Source: Flavobacterium psychrophilum | GTDB lineage: Bacteria; Bacteroidota; Bacteroidia; Flavobacteriales; Flavobacteriaceae | Assembly (NCBI GenBank): GCA_945874225.1 | Contig: CAMCFT010000008.1 | Location: forward strand, 66,772 to 130,771 | DNA: 64,000 nt | Direction: 5' to 3' | Part shown: piece after piece, positions 54,340 to 63,794 of the stretch | How positions within the stretch are numbered: the first letter of the stretch is position 1 | Layout: each line of letters begins with the position of its first letter | The notes under the pieces: generated by a model | What the model saw: the letters and a program-made list of their open reading frames with translations, nothing else | Told to the model about the DNA's origin: nothing | Databases searched by the model: none | Program-made: the position numbers and the translations under genes

Positions 54340-55080
54340 ATGCTATCACTATTTCAATCAAAACCTGTACTCAAAGATTTAATTCCGGAGAATTATGTTG
54401 ACATCCATTCCCATCTTTTACCTGGAATAGACGATGGCGCCCAAAGTTTTGAGGATACGTTGCGACTCACGAAGGCACTTCAAAGTTTTGGAATGACGCA
54501 ATGCATTACTACACCCCATATCATCAAACATTTTTGGGATAATACTCCCGAGATTATTACCGAAAAAGAAGCGGCTGTCCTAATGGAATTAAGAAAACAC
54601 AAAATTACCCTTCCCTTTCGAGCAGCTGCAGAATATATGATGGACGACCACTTTGTGAGTCTTTTTAAATCCGAGAATCTGTTGACCCTCAAAAAAAATT
54701 ATGTATTGGTCGAAATGTCTTATATCAATCCTCCTATTCAGTTGTATGACATTTTATTCGATCTGCAGGTTGCTGGCTATATTCCGGTTTTAGCACATCC
54801 GGAACGTTATTTGTTTTATCACCATAATATGGAAGAATACAACAAACTGAAAAGAGCGGGTTGCCTGTTTCAGTTAAATTTGTTAGCTGTGGTGGGCTAT
54901 TACGGACTTGCGGTGAGTAAAATTGCCGAAAAATTGCTCCAGAAAGGAATGTACAACTTTGTGGGTTCCGATGCACACCATGACAATCATATTGCTGGCT
55001 TTAACCAAAAAGTAAAATTAAAAGACCTGACACCCTTAAAAGAGGCTATAGCAAACAATCAGTTTTTTAGCATAGAGTAA
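54340..55080 (+). CDS. CpsB/YwqE-type tyrosine-protein phosphatase (PHP domain)
   Basis: A 246-residue metal-dependent PHP-fold phosphatase: metal ligands in VDIHSHLLPGIDDGA (His23, His25), TTPHIIKHFW, FRAAAEYMMDDHF, PVLAHPERY and VGSDAHHDN. It dephosphorylates tyrosine kinases that control polysaccharide chain export. It is the only plus-strand gene inside the locus. No partner BY-kinase is in the window. Confidence 0.92.
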   Translation: MLSLFQSKPVLKDLIPENYVDIHSHLLPGIDDGAQSFEDTLRLTKALQSFGMTQCITTPHIIKHFWDNTPEIITEKEAAVLMELRKHKITLPFRAAAEYMMDDHFVSLFKSENLLTLKKNYVLVEMSYINPPIQLYDILFDLQVAGYIPVLAHPERYLFYHHNMEEYNKLKRAGCLFQLNLLAVVGYYGLAVSKIAEKLLQKGMYNFVGSDAHHDNHIAGFNQKVKLKDLTPLKEAIANNQFFSIE

Positions 55081-55162
55081 GACTGGTCGAAAATAAAAAA
55101 AAGCGTACCGAAGAAAATAAATCCTCCTATACACTTTTATGTGGGCTACCATTACGTGCTTC

Positions 55163-57112
55163 TTATTTATCCAATATGGTGAAGGCAGAATTCATACTGA
55201 TAAACTCGGGAACAATCTTTTTCATCTTGGCCACGATATCATCATTGTCAAAGAAACTGGCAATACCAATAAGCTCTTCGATTTCAATATGCAAATCTTC
55301 AAACTCTTCCTGAATTTCCTGCGCAATCATAATTTTTTCGTGATAAGTAGGCAGCGTTTTGGAAGTGTCATTGAGCAGCTCTTCATATAGTTTTTCTCCG
55401 GGACGCAATCCTACTATCTTTATTTTGATGTCTCGATCCGGAACGAATCCTGCCAGACGAATCATCTTTCGGGCCAAATCGATAATCTTGACCGGTTTTC
55501 CCATATCAAAAATATAAATCTCGCCTCCGTTACCCATAGCACCTGCTTCCAGAACCAACTGGCATGCTTCGGGTATGGTCATAAAATAACGAATAATATC
55601 AGGATGTGTAATGGTAATTGGCCCCCCTTCAGCTATTTGTTTGGAAAATAAAGGAACTACGGAACCATTGGAACCTAAAACATTTCCGAAACGGGTAGTA
55701 ATAAATTTAGTGGCGTACAAGCAGTCGTTTCGCTCCTGGCATTTAAGATGTAGGGACTGTACATATTTTTCAGCGATTCTTTTGCTCGCTCCCATAACAT
55801 TACTTGGGTTTACAGCCTTGTCTGTAGAGATCATTACAAATTTATTGACCCCGTATTCGAGGGCTAAGTCGGCAAGGTTTTTTGTTCCTTCCACATTGGT
55901 CAGAATGGCCTGAGACGGGTTTTCTTCCATTAAGGGCACATGCTTATAGGCTGCAGCATGATAAACCATTTGAGGTCGGTATAATTTAAAAACTTTCTCT
56001 AAAGCAGCCCTATTTCTAATATCAACAATAAGAGTTCGGATTATGGCATCAGTCTGAATACCCTCCACTTCTAAACTAATATGATGCAGCGGTGTCTCGG
56101 CCTGATCTAATATAATTACTTTTTTAGGGTTGAAACTCAATACCTGTCTTACAATTTCACTGCCTATGGATCCTGCTGCACCCGTAATTAAAATAGTATT
56201 ATCCATTAACTGTTTAGAAATGGAAATACTGTCCAGAACAATAGGCTCTCTTTCGAGTAAATCTTCAATCTGGATGTTCTTTACTTTTTGGGAAATCTCT
56301 TTTTGATTTTCCCAATCGGATACAGAAGGTAAGGTAAAAACTTTGTAATTGAATTCCAGGCATTGGTCAACAATAACCAATTGTTCTTCTTTGGACAGAC
56401 TTCGATCCGCTATTACAACTGCCTCAGCGTCAATGGAACGCAATAATGTAGGTAGCTTTTTTCTAAGAACATATATGGGTAAATCCAACATTCGCTTCGA
56501 AGCATTCTGATTATTTTTATCGACAAACCCTAATATTTTAAATCGCGTAGGTGTTTCTAAGTTTAAGGCATTGGCAACTGATATCGCATTAGCATCTGTA
56601 CCATAAATGATTGCTTTTATCAATTTAGCATCATTCCTTTCCGTAAAATAAAGTTCAAAAGTTTGTTTCACAATTATACGATAAACAAACAAACCACAAA
56701 AAGATAAGACTATGTTGATGAAAAGTCCCGAGTTTAGAAAAGCTTTCACATGGTAAAGCATCTCATATAAGAAATTAAAAAACAGAAGGAAAACCAAAAC
56801 AGCCGTTTGTGAAAACAAAAGCTTAACGGCATCAATATAAGAGGAATGACGGATAATACCAGAATAAGTCCGGAATAACCAAAAGAAAAATATATTAATT
56901 CCAAATAAAGAACTAATATAAATGACTTTATGTGGAGTGGTAATATACTCTAGTCCGGCTCTATTGTATATTAAATAAGTGAGTAAAAATGCCAATACTA
57001 AAACAGTGAAATCAATCATTACAATAATCCATCTAGGCAAATAGCTTAAATTATGAATATTGAATCTTAGATTAGCTCTAGAAAAATAACTACTTAAATT
57101 ATTGTCTTTCAT
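55163..57112 (-). CDS. WbpM/PglF-type nucleotide-sugar 4,6-dehydratase
   Basis: A 649-residue protein: four membrane helices at residues 25-150, a middle Rossmann-like domain (about 165-280), then the SDR dehydratase with ITGAAGSIGSEIVRQVL near 305-320 and the Ser-Met-Lys active site ISTDKAVNPSNVMGASKRIAEK, Met replacing Tyr as in WbpM, PglF and FlaA1. Makes UDP-4-keto-6-deoxy-GlcNAc. Together with the DegT and WbpL-like proteins it would begin glycan synthesis with a 6-deoxy amino sugar. Confidence 0.92.
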   Translation of the reverse strand: MKDNNLSSYFSRANLRFNIHNLSYLPRWIIVMIDFTVLVLAFLLTYLIYNRAGLEYITTPHKVIYISSLFGINIFFFWLFRTYSGIIRHSSYIDAVKLLFSQTAVLVFLLFFNFLYEMLYHVKAFLNSGLFINIVLSFCGLFVYRIIVKQTFELYFTERNDAKLIKAIIYGTDANAISVANALNLETPTRFKILGFVDKNNQNASKRMLDLPIYVLRKKLPTLLRSIDAEAVVIADRSLSKEEQLVIVDQCLEFNYKVFTLPSVSDWENQKEISQKVKNIQIEDLLEREPIVLDSISISKQLMDNTILITGAAGSIGSEIVRQVLSFNPKKVIILDQAETPLHHISLEVEGIQTDAIIRTLIVDIRNRAALEKVFKLYRPQMVYHAAAYKHVPLMEENPSQAILTNVEGTKNLADLALEYGVNKFVMISTDKAVNPSNVMGASKRIAEKYVQSLHLKCQERNDCLYATKFITTRFGNVLGSNGSVVPLFSKQIAEGGPITITHPDIIRYFMTIPEACQLVLEAGAMGNGGEIYIFDMGKPVKIIDLARKMIRLAGFVPDRDIKIKIVGLRPGEKLYEELLNDTSKTLPTYHEKIMIAQEIQEEFEDLHIEIEELIGIASFFDNDDIVAKMKKIVPEFISMNSAFTILDK

Positions 57113-57513
57113 CCTTAATTAGAGTATTTTTTATTCATATAAATAGAGTATGGATTCTTAATGTAAATACCGTTTGCTGTTGGTTTTTTAATAAGTCGTG
57201 TACTGAAAAAACAAATTATTGACACCCTCGAAAATAGTTTCTATCGGAATTCAATAATACTAAAAATACAAACGCCTATTTGCACTATTTATTTCATACT
57301 ATTAGTCTTAAAAACATACAAAAATACAACTTAATATTTTACAACGGAATAGTCTTTAAAAATATGGGGTATTCATCGATGAAAGTCATTAATACACCGA
57401 TAAAAACCACATTTGTTCTTGTTTTTATATAAATTTAAAAACAAATATAAATTAAATTTATATCATTTTTTTCCTATATATAACTCACTCCTCTGCTTTA
57501 TAGCGTATAGTTC
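57113..57513. other. 401-bp gap upstream of the 4,6-dehydratase gene
   Basis: No gene. Minus-strand TATTTTTG (57326-57319) and TATATTTG (57449-57442) match TAnnTTTG and could start a long leader for the dehydratase; neither has a good -33. Otherwise AT-rich with no stable hairpin. Confidence 0.5.
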
Positions 57514-57542
57514 AAAAAAAAATCCCAGTTAGCACCGGGATT
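57514..57542 (-). terminator. intrinsic terminator after rmlA
   Basis: On the minus strand AATCCCGGT pairs with ACTGGGATT across a GCTA loop, followed by seven Ts. It lies 5 nt after the rmlA stop, so the gene at 55163 needs its own promoter. Confidence 0.85.
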
Positions 57543-57546
57543 AAAT

Positions 57547-58416
57547 CTATTTTTTTTGTTTTAACAATTGGAGTAAATAATCTCCATAACCCGATTTTAT
57601 CAAAGGTTCTGCTAAACTCTTTAGCTGCTCACTGCTTATAAATCCCTGTCGCCAGGCAATTTCTTCAATACAGCCCACTTTTAATCCCTGACGTTCTTCT
57701 AAAACCTGAACAAACTGACCCGCCTGCATCAGACTATTGAATGTACCCGTATCCAGCCAAGCTGTGCCTCGGTTTAAGATTCCCACTTTTAAAGCCCCTT
57801 TTTCCAGATATACTTTATTCACATCGGTGATTTCATATTCCCCTCGGGCACTAGGTTGAATGTTCTTAGCGATTTCCACCACTGAATTATCATAAAAATA
57901 CAAACCAGGAACGGCATAATTCGATTTGGGTTGCAGCGGCTTTTCTTCAATGGAAAGAGCTTTTAAATTTTCGTCAAATTCAACCACTCCGTAACGCTCC
58001 GGATCTGAAACATGATAGGCAAAAACAACCCCTCCCTCAGGATGGGCGTTCGACTGCAACAACTCATCCATATCAGAACCAAAAAAAATATTATCTCCCA
58101 AAACTAAAGCAACGCTGTCTTTCCCGATAAATTCTTCTCCTATCACAAAAGCCTGTGCCAGCCCATTTGGAATGACCTGCTCGGCATAACTGAATTGACA
58201 GCCAATAGCTGATCCGTCACCCAATAATTTCTTGAAATTGGGCAAATCGTGGGGGGTCGATATAATTAATATCTCATGAATCCCAGCCGTCATCAATGTA
58301 GATAATGGATAATAAATCATAGGCTTATCATAAACAGGCATCATTTGTTTGCTCATGGCCAAAGTCAATGGGTGCAATCGGGTACCGGATCCGCCGGCTA
58401 ATATTATTCCTTTCAT
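57547..58416 (-). CDS. rmlA: glucose-1-phosphate thymidylyltransferase
   Basis: 289 residues from [18 protein letters not shown] at 58416. A frame 16 codons longer exists, but those codons come from the GTTGGGTTTTGGGTA repeat and are rejected. [44 protein letters not shown] and the C-terminal QGFISSEQL are standard RmlA. First step of dTDP-rhamnose synthesis. Confidence 0.96.
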   Translation of the reverse strand: MKGIILAGGSGTRLHPLTLAMSKQMMPVYDKPMIYYPLSTLMTAGIHEILIISTPHDLPNFKKLLGDGSAIGCQFSYAEQVIPNGLAQAFVIGEEFIGKDSVALVLGDNIFFGSDMDELLQSNAHPEGGVVFAYHVSDPERYGVVEFDENLKALSIEEKPLQPKSNYAVPGLYFYDNSVVEIAKNIQPSARGEYEITDVNKVYLEKGALKVGILNRGTAWLDTGTFNSLMQAGQFVQVLEERQGLKVGCIEEIAWRQGFISSEQLKSLAEPLIKSGYGDYLLQLLKQKK

Positions 58417-58417
58417 T

Positions 58418-58544
58418 GTGGGTTGGGTGTTAGGTTCTAGGTATAGGTGTTGGGTTTTGGGCAATATGTGTTGGGTTTTGGGTAATATATGTTAGGTTCT
58501 GGGTATAGGTGTTGGGTTTTGGGTAATAAGTGTTGGGTTGTTGG
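58418..58544. repeat. GTTGGGTTTTGGGTA minisatellite between rmlD and rmlA
   Basis: About seven loose copies of a 15-25 bp G/T-rich unit (GTTGGGTTTTGGGTAATA with GTTAGGTTCTGGGTATA variants) immediately upstream of rmlA, where a ribosome-binding region would lie. Confidence 0.75.
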
Positions 58545-58574
58545 TTATCGTTTTTTACTGCTACCTGAAATCTG

Positions 58575-59444
58575 CTACCTGCCACCTGCACCCTGCAATC
58601 TGTTCATCATTTTCGTCAAACTAATTTTATAATCAACAGGCTCAATTCCGTATACTGCTGTGATCTTGGATTTATCCAATAAGGAATAAGCGGGTCTTTC
58701 GGCAGGTGTGGGATAAGATGATGCGGGAATTCCTTTGATATCACAGCTTTTTTGTCCAATCTCTTTGATATCCAATGCAAATTCATACCAACTGATGGCT
58801 CCTGCATTCGAATAATGATAAATACCAGGTTCCCATTTAGAACTATCCAAAATAGTTAAAATAACCTGTGCCAAATCAGCTGCATACGTAGGAGAACCAA
58901 TCTGATCGTTTACCACACTCAACGTATCTCTTTCGGTCATCAAACGCAACATTGTTTTTACAAAATTATTACCAAATTCAGAGTAAACCCAAGCTGTTCT
59001 TATGATAATACTTTCCGGACAATTTTTTAAACAGGCAATTTCTCCTGCTAATTTTGTAACCCCATAAACGCTTTTGGGATTGGGTTGATCCTCTTCTTTA
59101 TAAGCAATAGCAGAGGTGCCGTCAAAAACATAATCTGTGGAAACATGAACTAGTTTTGCTCCTGAATTGTGGCACAAAGTCGCTAAACTGGCAATGGCGC
59201 GATGATTGATAGCATCTGCTACTTCCTGATCTTGTTCCGCTTTATCAACAGCGGTGTAGGCAGCACAATTAATCACAATATCAGGCTGAATACGATTAAA
59301 ATTGGCAATGATTTCCTGTGTTTTATCCAATGGGAAATCATCAATATCGGTAAAAATAAATTCAAAATTGGGATAATGAGAGGCTAATTCTTTTATTTCT
59401 GAACCCAATTGCCCATTGGCTCCTGTAACTAGTATTTTTTTCAT
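58575..59444 (-). CDS. rmlD: dTDP-4-dehydrorhamnose reductase
   Basis: A 289-residue extended SDR with ILVTGANGQLGSEIKELA, VHVSTDYVFDGTSAIAYKEEDQPNPKSVYGVTKLAGE (active-site Tyr in YGVTK) and IIRTAWVYSEFGNNF. Makes dTDP-L-rhamnose from the 4-keto precursor. rmlB, needed upstream in the pathway, is not in this window. Confidence 0.96.
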   Translation of the reverse strand: MKKILVTGANGQLGSEIKELASHYPNFEFIFTDIDDFPLDKTQEIIANFNRIQPDIVINCAAYTAVDKAEQDQEVADAINHRAIASLATLCHNSGAKLVHVSTDYVFDGTSAIAYKEEDQPNPKSVYGVTKLAGEIACLKNCPESIIIRTAWVYSEFGNNFVKTMLRLMTERDTLSVVNDQIGSPTYAADLAQVILTILDSSKWEPGIYHYSNAGAISWYEFALDIKEIGQKSCDIKGIPASSYPTPAERPAYSLLDKSKITAVYGIEPVDYKISLTKMMNRLQGAGGR

Positions 59445-59737
59445 CTGTTGATGTTTATTTTTTTTTGACTAACCGATACTGTTAGCATTTGGAAATTTTG
59501 TTATACCACATGGGTTCATGTCTTTTAATCTAATCTCTCAGCTATAATGCCGCTGTATAATTCATTTGGACTAATTTTTATTGGACTAATTTGAAATAAC
59601 TAGCGGTATTCGTTTATAAAAATAGTGCCTTTTTCTTGAAACCATTAAGGAATTAAGGTTCATTAAGACCAAAAACTTAAATTTCATAATTTCTTAATGG
59701 TTTAAAAAATAGTATGTTATTTGGCCTGCTTATTTCA
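59445..59737. other. 293-bp gap with a copy of the CATTAAG palindrome
   Basis: No gene. At 59640-59705 an inverted copy of the inner palindrome from the 257-bp repeats near 26 kb occurs (AAACCATTAAGGAATTAAGG ... CTTAATGGTTT). Confidence 0.6.
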
Positions 59738-60286
59738 TTAAAATTGGGAATTACAAGTTGAAAAATTAGGTAAAATCATATCTTTTTCTGAAACAATGGC
59801 AGTTGCTAAATCCATTCCCCAGTCGATATTTAAAGTGGCATCATCATATCGAATTCCTCCTTCACTTTGCTTGTTATAATATTGATCACATTTATAGAGC
59901 ACCACGGCAGTTTCACTCAATACTGAAAAGCCATGAGCAAATCCATGCGGAATCAATAATTGTTTTTTGTTCTCGGCTGATAATACAATACTGTACTGTT
60001 TGCCAAAAGTGGGAGAATCCCGTCGCAAATCTACCGCAACATCCATAATCTCTCCCTGCAGCACCCTAACCAGTTTGGTTTGTGCAAAAGGCGGATTTTG
60101 ATAGTGTAAACCTCTCAGAGTTCCTCTCTTTGAGAAAGACTGATTGTCCTGTACAAAATCGATGTGTATGCCTAAATTGGCTAATTTGCTTTTGTTGTAG
60201 GACTCAAAAAAGTAGCCCCTTTCGTCCTCAAAAACTACTGGCGTAAGGAGTACTAAATCTTTAATAAAAGTAGGTTCTAGGTTCAT
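59738..60286 (-). CDS. rmlC: dTDP-4-dehydrorhamnose 3,5-epimerase
   Basis: A 182-residue cupin enzyme: VFEDERGYFFESYNKSKL, FVQDNQSFSKRGTLRGLHYQNPP with active-site His, FGKQYSIVLSAENKKQLLIPHGFAHGFSVLSETAVVLYKCDQYYNKQSEGGI with the catalytic Tyr/Asp pair. All standard. Confidence 0.96.
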   Translation of the reverse strand: MNLEPTFIKDLVLLTPVVFEDERGYFFESYNKSKLANLGIHIDFVQDNQSFSKRGTLRGLHYQNPPFAQTKLVRVLQGEIMDVAVDLRRDSPTFGKQYSIVLSAENKKQLLIPHGFAHGFSVLSETAVVLYKCDQYYNKQSEGGIRYDDATLNIDWGMDLATAIVSEKDMILPNFSTCNSQF

Positions 60287-60433
60287 TGTATTTAAAAATA
60301 ATGTTGGGTAATTCCCGTAAAGTTAGATATGCTTATTCGATATGCAAATAAAAGAAGAAAGAAACTGTATTTTTTACTATTACAGAATTGAATTCCAGTA
60401 CTTAAAGGTTAAAAATAAATAAAAACAGATAAC

Positions 60434-61576
60434 TCATAACCCGAAAATGCTTTTCACTACCGCAGCTATTCTGCCTCGCTCTTCGTCTGTTAAGTTAGAA
60501 CCGGAGGGCATACACAATCCTTTTTCAAACAAGGTTTCGGCTACTTCTTTTCCATAATAAGGATAGTTGCAAAAAATGGGCTGTAAATGCATGGGTTTCC
60601 ATAAAGGGCGGCATTCAATGTTTTCCGCTTCAAATGCTAGACGAACCGATTCTCTGTCGATTCCATTGGTCAGTTCGGAATCAACTACAATAGCAGACAG
60701 CCAATAATTGGCAAAATAATCTTCGTTGGGTGCTGTAAAAACCGTTACGCCTGCAATGGCTGCAAATAAATCCACATAAAAATCATGCATCTTTCTGCGC
60801 AAGGCAACATAAGAATCTAAAACTTCCATCTGACCCCGGCCAATTCCCGCACAAATGTTGCTCATTCGATAATTATACCCTATTTCACTATGCTGATAAT
60901 GGGGCGCGTTATCTCTGGATTGGGTGGCAAAAAAGAGCGCTTTTTCTTTTAACGCTTTGGTTTTGGTAACAATTGCACCACCTCCCGAAGTGGTAATAAT
61001 CTTGTTGCCGTTAAAAGACAGAACTCCAATATCTCCAAAAGTACCACAGCGTTGCCCTTTGTAACTACTTCCCAGCGCTTCAGCACTGTCTTCCAGAACA
61101 GGAATACCATATTGATTGGCAACCGCTTGTATAGTTTCAATTTGATACGGAACTCCGTACAAATGCACTGCAATGATGGCTTTTGGTTTTCGCCCTTTGG
61201 CTATACTATCTGTGATGGCTTCTTCCAGAGCTATGGGACAAAGATTCCAGGTTTCCAATTCGCTGTCTATGAAAATGGGGGTAGCCCCAAGGTATAATAT
61301 TGGATTGGCAGTAGCCGAAAAAGTCATGCTCTGACAAATCACGGCATCACCTGCCTGAACGCCTAAGAGTATTAGCCCTAAATGGACGGCAGCAGTTCCG
61401 GAACTTAAAGCGCCAACGTGAGATTGATTTCCTAAATAATTTTCTAAATCCTGTTCTAAGCCGTTAAGATTGGAACCCTCTGAAGTAATCCAATTAGTCT
61501 CAAAGGCTTCCTGAACATACTTTTGCTCATTCCCTTCTAAATGGGGAGAAGAAAGCCAAATTTTTTTATTATTCAT
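60434..61576 (-). CDS. DegT/DnrJ/EryC1 family aminotransferase (PglE-like)
   Basis: 380 residues from MNNKKIWLSSPHLEGNEQKYV at 61576; ten upstream codons are not conserved. PLP lysine in LSFNGNKIITTSGGGAIVT (near residue 183), with ALSSGTAAVHLGLILLG and ILEDSAEALGSSYKGQ. It would turn the 4-keto product of the WbpM-type dehydratase into a 4-amino-4,6-dideoxy sugar. An N-acetyltransferase that would complete bacillosamine is not in the window. Confidence 0.9.
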   Translation of the reverse strand: MNNKKIWLSSPHLEGNEQKYVQEAFETNWITSEGSNLNGLEQDLENYLGNQSHVGALSSGTAAVHLGLILLGVQAGDAVICQSMTFSATANPILYLGATPIFIDSELETWNLCPIALEEAITDSIAKGRKPKAIIAVHLYGVPYQIETIQAVANQYGIPVLEDSAEALGSSYKGQRCGTFGDIGVLSFNGNKIITTSGGGAIVTKTKALKEKALFFATQSRDNAPHYQHSEIGYNYRMSNICAGIGRGQMEVLDSYVALRRKMHDFYVDLFAAIAGVTVFTAPNEDYFANYWLSAIVVDSELTNGIDRESVRLAFEAENIECRPLWKPMHLQPIFCNYPYYGKEVAETLFEKGLCMPSGSNLTDEERGRIAAVVKSIFGL

Positions 61577-61629
61577 AACACCAATACTGAAATTCAATAC
61601 ACTCACTTCCTATTGAAAAAATATAAAAA

Positions 61630-62583
61630 CTATTCCTTTTTTAATAGCAGAGTTCGAACCACAAAAGTCCGAAACAACAAATATACAATAGTCAATACCA
61701 ATAAAATAGCTAAAGAAAAGAAAAGCGACAGTTCCCCTTGTCTTTCTAAATAAATAACAATACCATTCACCAACAATTGCAATACAGCATAAATAACAGC
61801 AATTATAACATGCGAATGTCCTTGTTCATTGGCTAAATATTGGTATAAATGAGAACGATGGGCTTCAAATATATTTTCTCTTTTTTTGATTCTGTAGAGA
61901 ACAGTGAAAATTGCATCAATGCCATAAACAGAAAAGAAAAGAATATACCCAATTTGCCCTGTTTCGATAATGGTTTCGATCATAAAATAGCCTAAAAACA
62001 AAGCCAGACTGATACTCCCTACATCCCCTGCAAAAGTCTTTGCATTAGTTCTTACATTAAAAAAACCAAAAACAAAGCATGATAATCCCATAATAATCAG
62101 CAAAGGTAAACGGGTTTCATGAATAGGCAATACTGCAAAACTGACAATAGTTGAAAGAGCATACAATACACTTATCCCATTGATACCATCCATAAAATTA
62201 AAGGCATTCATCCATCCAATCAAGAGAATAAAAACAAGAGGTAAAACCCACAGCGTTTCCTGAAAAAGGTTCAAATCATAAGCCACTAATAAGAAAGCAA
62301 TAATTTGTGATCCAAAACGAGGCAATTGATGCATAGGTTTTATATCATCTATAAAACTAACAACCGCAACTAAAATGACAGCCAAAGCCAATAACCAACT
62401 AGTATAACCTAATACAAAAGCAATGAGCAATGCAATAGGAAAAATAATGCCTCCACCTCTAATGGTAACCTTGGAATGTGACGAACGGTGATTGGGTTTG
62501 TCGATGATATTGTATCGATCTGCTATTTTGAAATAGAGAAGCTCCACCAAAAACAAGACCATACTAACTATTACAATTTCCAT
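61630..62583 (-). CDS. glycosyl-1-phosphate transferase, WbpL/WecA type
   Basis: A 317-residue polytopic membrane protein (about ten helices) of the MraY/WecA family: SSHSKVTIRGGGIIFPIALL, SFIDDIKPMHQLPRF with catalytic Asp pair, NAFNFMDGINGISVLYALST and GDVGSISLALFLGYF, and the HRSHLYQYLANEQGHSH loop. It starts glycan assembly by moving a sugar 1-phosphate onto undecaprenyl phosphate. Confidence 0.9.
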   Translation of the reverse strand: MEIVIVSMVLFLVELLYFKIADRYNIIDKPNHRSSHSKVTIRGGGIIFPIALLIAFVLGYTSWLLALAVILVAVVSFIDDIKPMHQLPRFGSQIIAFLLVAYDLNLFQETLWVLPLVFILLIGWMNAFNFMDGINGISVLYALSTIVSFAVLPIHETRLPLLIIMGLSCFVFGFFNVRTNAKTFAGDVGSISLALFLGYFMIETIIETGQIGYILFFSVYGIDAIFTVLYRIKKRENIFEAHRSHLYQYLANEQGHSHVIIAVIYAVLQLLVNGIVIYLERQGELSLFFSLAILLVLTIVYLLFRTFVVRTLLLKKE

Positions 62584-62613
62584 AATTATTGGATTATATG
62601 CTATAAAAAATTG

Positions 62614-63720
62614 TTAAACTAAATCGTAAATTGCTTTTTTATAATGTTGGATAATAATTTTTTCATCAAAGACCTCAATTGCTCTTTCTCTGGCATAATA
62701 CCCCATTTTCATCCTTTCCTCTGAAGACATCAACAACATTTTCTCCATCTTATCAGCCAAGTCTTTGCTGTTTTTAACCTCACATAAAAAACCGGTGACC
62801 TTGTCTATTACAACATCTCGACATCCAGGAACATTAGTAGTCACAATTGGCAACCCCATACTTGAAGCTTCAATTAATACTTTTGACAACCCTTCTCTAT
62901 AAGAAGGCAAGACTACACAATCTGCCTCCTTCATCACCTCTTCAACCCGATCAGTATGGCCCAAATAAATAATCTCATCACTAGTGGTCCAATTTAATAA
63001 GGTTTCTTTTGAAATTGCTGTAGCATTGTTTTCATATAAAGGACCCAAAATACTAAATTTTGTTTTCGGGTATTTCTTTTTTAGCAATTGTACCGCCTCA
63101 ACATATTCTCGTATTCCTTTATCGTATAGCAATCTCCCAATAAATAAAAAAGTAAAATCCAATCCTTCTTCTTTTGCTTCATTTGGAATAAACCTTAACG
63201 TATTAACCCCTGAACCTGGAATGACTTGTGCCTTCGAATTTTCTATTAATTTATTTTCTAAAAACAAATTCAAATCATCCTTGTTTTGAAAAAATATTTT
63301 AGATGCTTTTCGTTGAGAAAATCGATACAATAATTTTGCAATTTGAGTAGAGAAACTTTTCTTAATAAAGATCGTTCCCAATCCTGAAATGTTATTAACG
63401 ACAGGAATGTTTAGCATACCAGCGGCTATTGTGCCATATATATTTGGCTTTATAGCATTATGGCAAATGACATCAGGACTTATCTTTTTATAAATCTTAT
63501 AATAGCTGTAGATACTTTTTAAATCCTCAATCGGATTTGTTGCGTTGTTATTTAAATTAACGGCTACAAAATGAAACCCTTGTTCTTTTAGTTTTTCTGA
63601 GTATTCATCAGGAAAAGCAACAGTATAAATTTCATGCCCGTCATCTTGTAAAGATTTTAATAAATTAAATCGAAAATTAAAAATACTCCAGGCTATGTTT
63701 GATGAAAAAATGATTTTCAT
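62614..63720 (-). CDS. glycosyltransferase family 4
   Basis: A 368-residue GT-B enzyme of the PglA/WbpT-like kind: IFSSNIAWSIFNFRFNLLKSLQDDGHEI start, donor site VVLPSYREGLSKVLIEASSMGLPIVTTNVPGCRDVV with EX7E. As the gene right before the WbpL-like gene it likely adds the second sugar. Its ATG overlaps the stop of a tiny frame at 63717-63794 (ATGA). Confidence 0.9.
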   Translation of the reverse strand: MKIIFSSNIAWSIFNFRFNLLKSLQDDGHEIYTVAFPDEYSEKLKEQGFHFVAVNLNNNATNPIEDLKSIYSYYKIYKKISPDVICHNAIKPNIYGTIAAGMLNIPVVNNISGLGTIFIKKSFSTQIAKLLYRFSQRKASKIFFQNKDDLNLFLENKLIENSKAQVIPGSGVNTLRFIPNEAKEEGLDFTFLFIGRLLYDKGIREYVEAVQLLKKKYPKTKFSILGPLYENNATAISKETLLNWTTSDEIIYLGHTDRVEEVMKEADCVVLPSYREGLSKVLIEASSMGLPIVTTNVPGCRDVVIDKVTGFLCEVKNSKDLADKMEKMLLMSSEERMKMGYYARERAIEVFDEKIIIQHYKKAIYDLV

Positions 63721-63794
63721 ATCCGTTTATTTTGTTTTTTTAAAATTTTATATAAACTGTCCAACCGCCTCTTAATTTTATGATTTTTTTTCAT
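63717..63794 (-). CDS. possible 25-residue basic peptide
   Basis: MKKNHKIKRRLDSLYKILKKQNKRI runs from 63794 and its stop overlaps the next gene ATG in an ATGA arrangement; the 5' end overlaps the last codons of the gene upstream. Such coupling is common for real genes in this locus, but 25 Lys/Arg-rich residues could be chance in AT-rich DNA. Confidence 0.25.
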   Translation of the reverse strand: MKKNHKIKRRLDSLYKILKKQNKRI

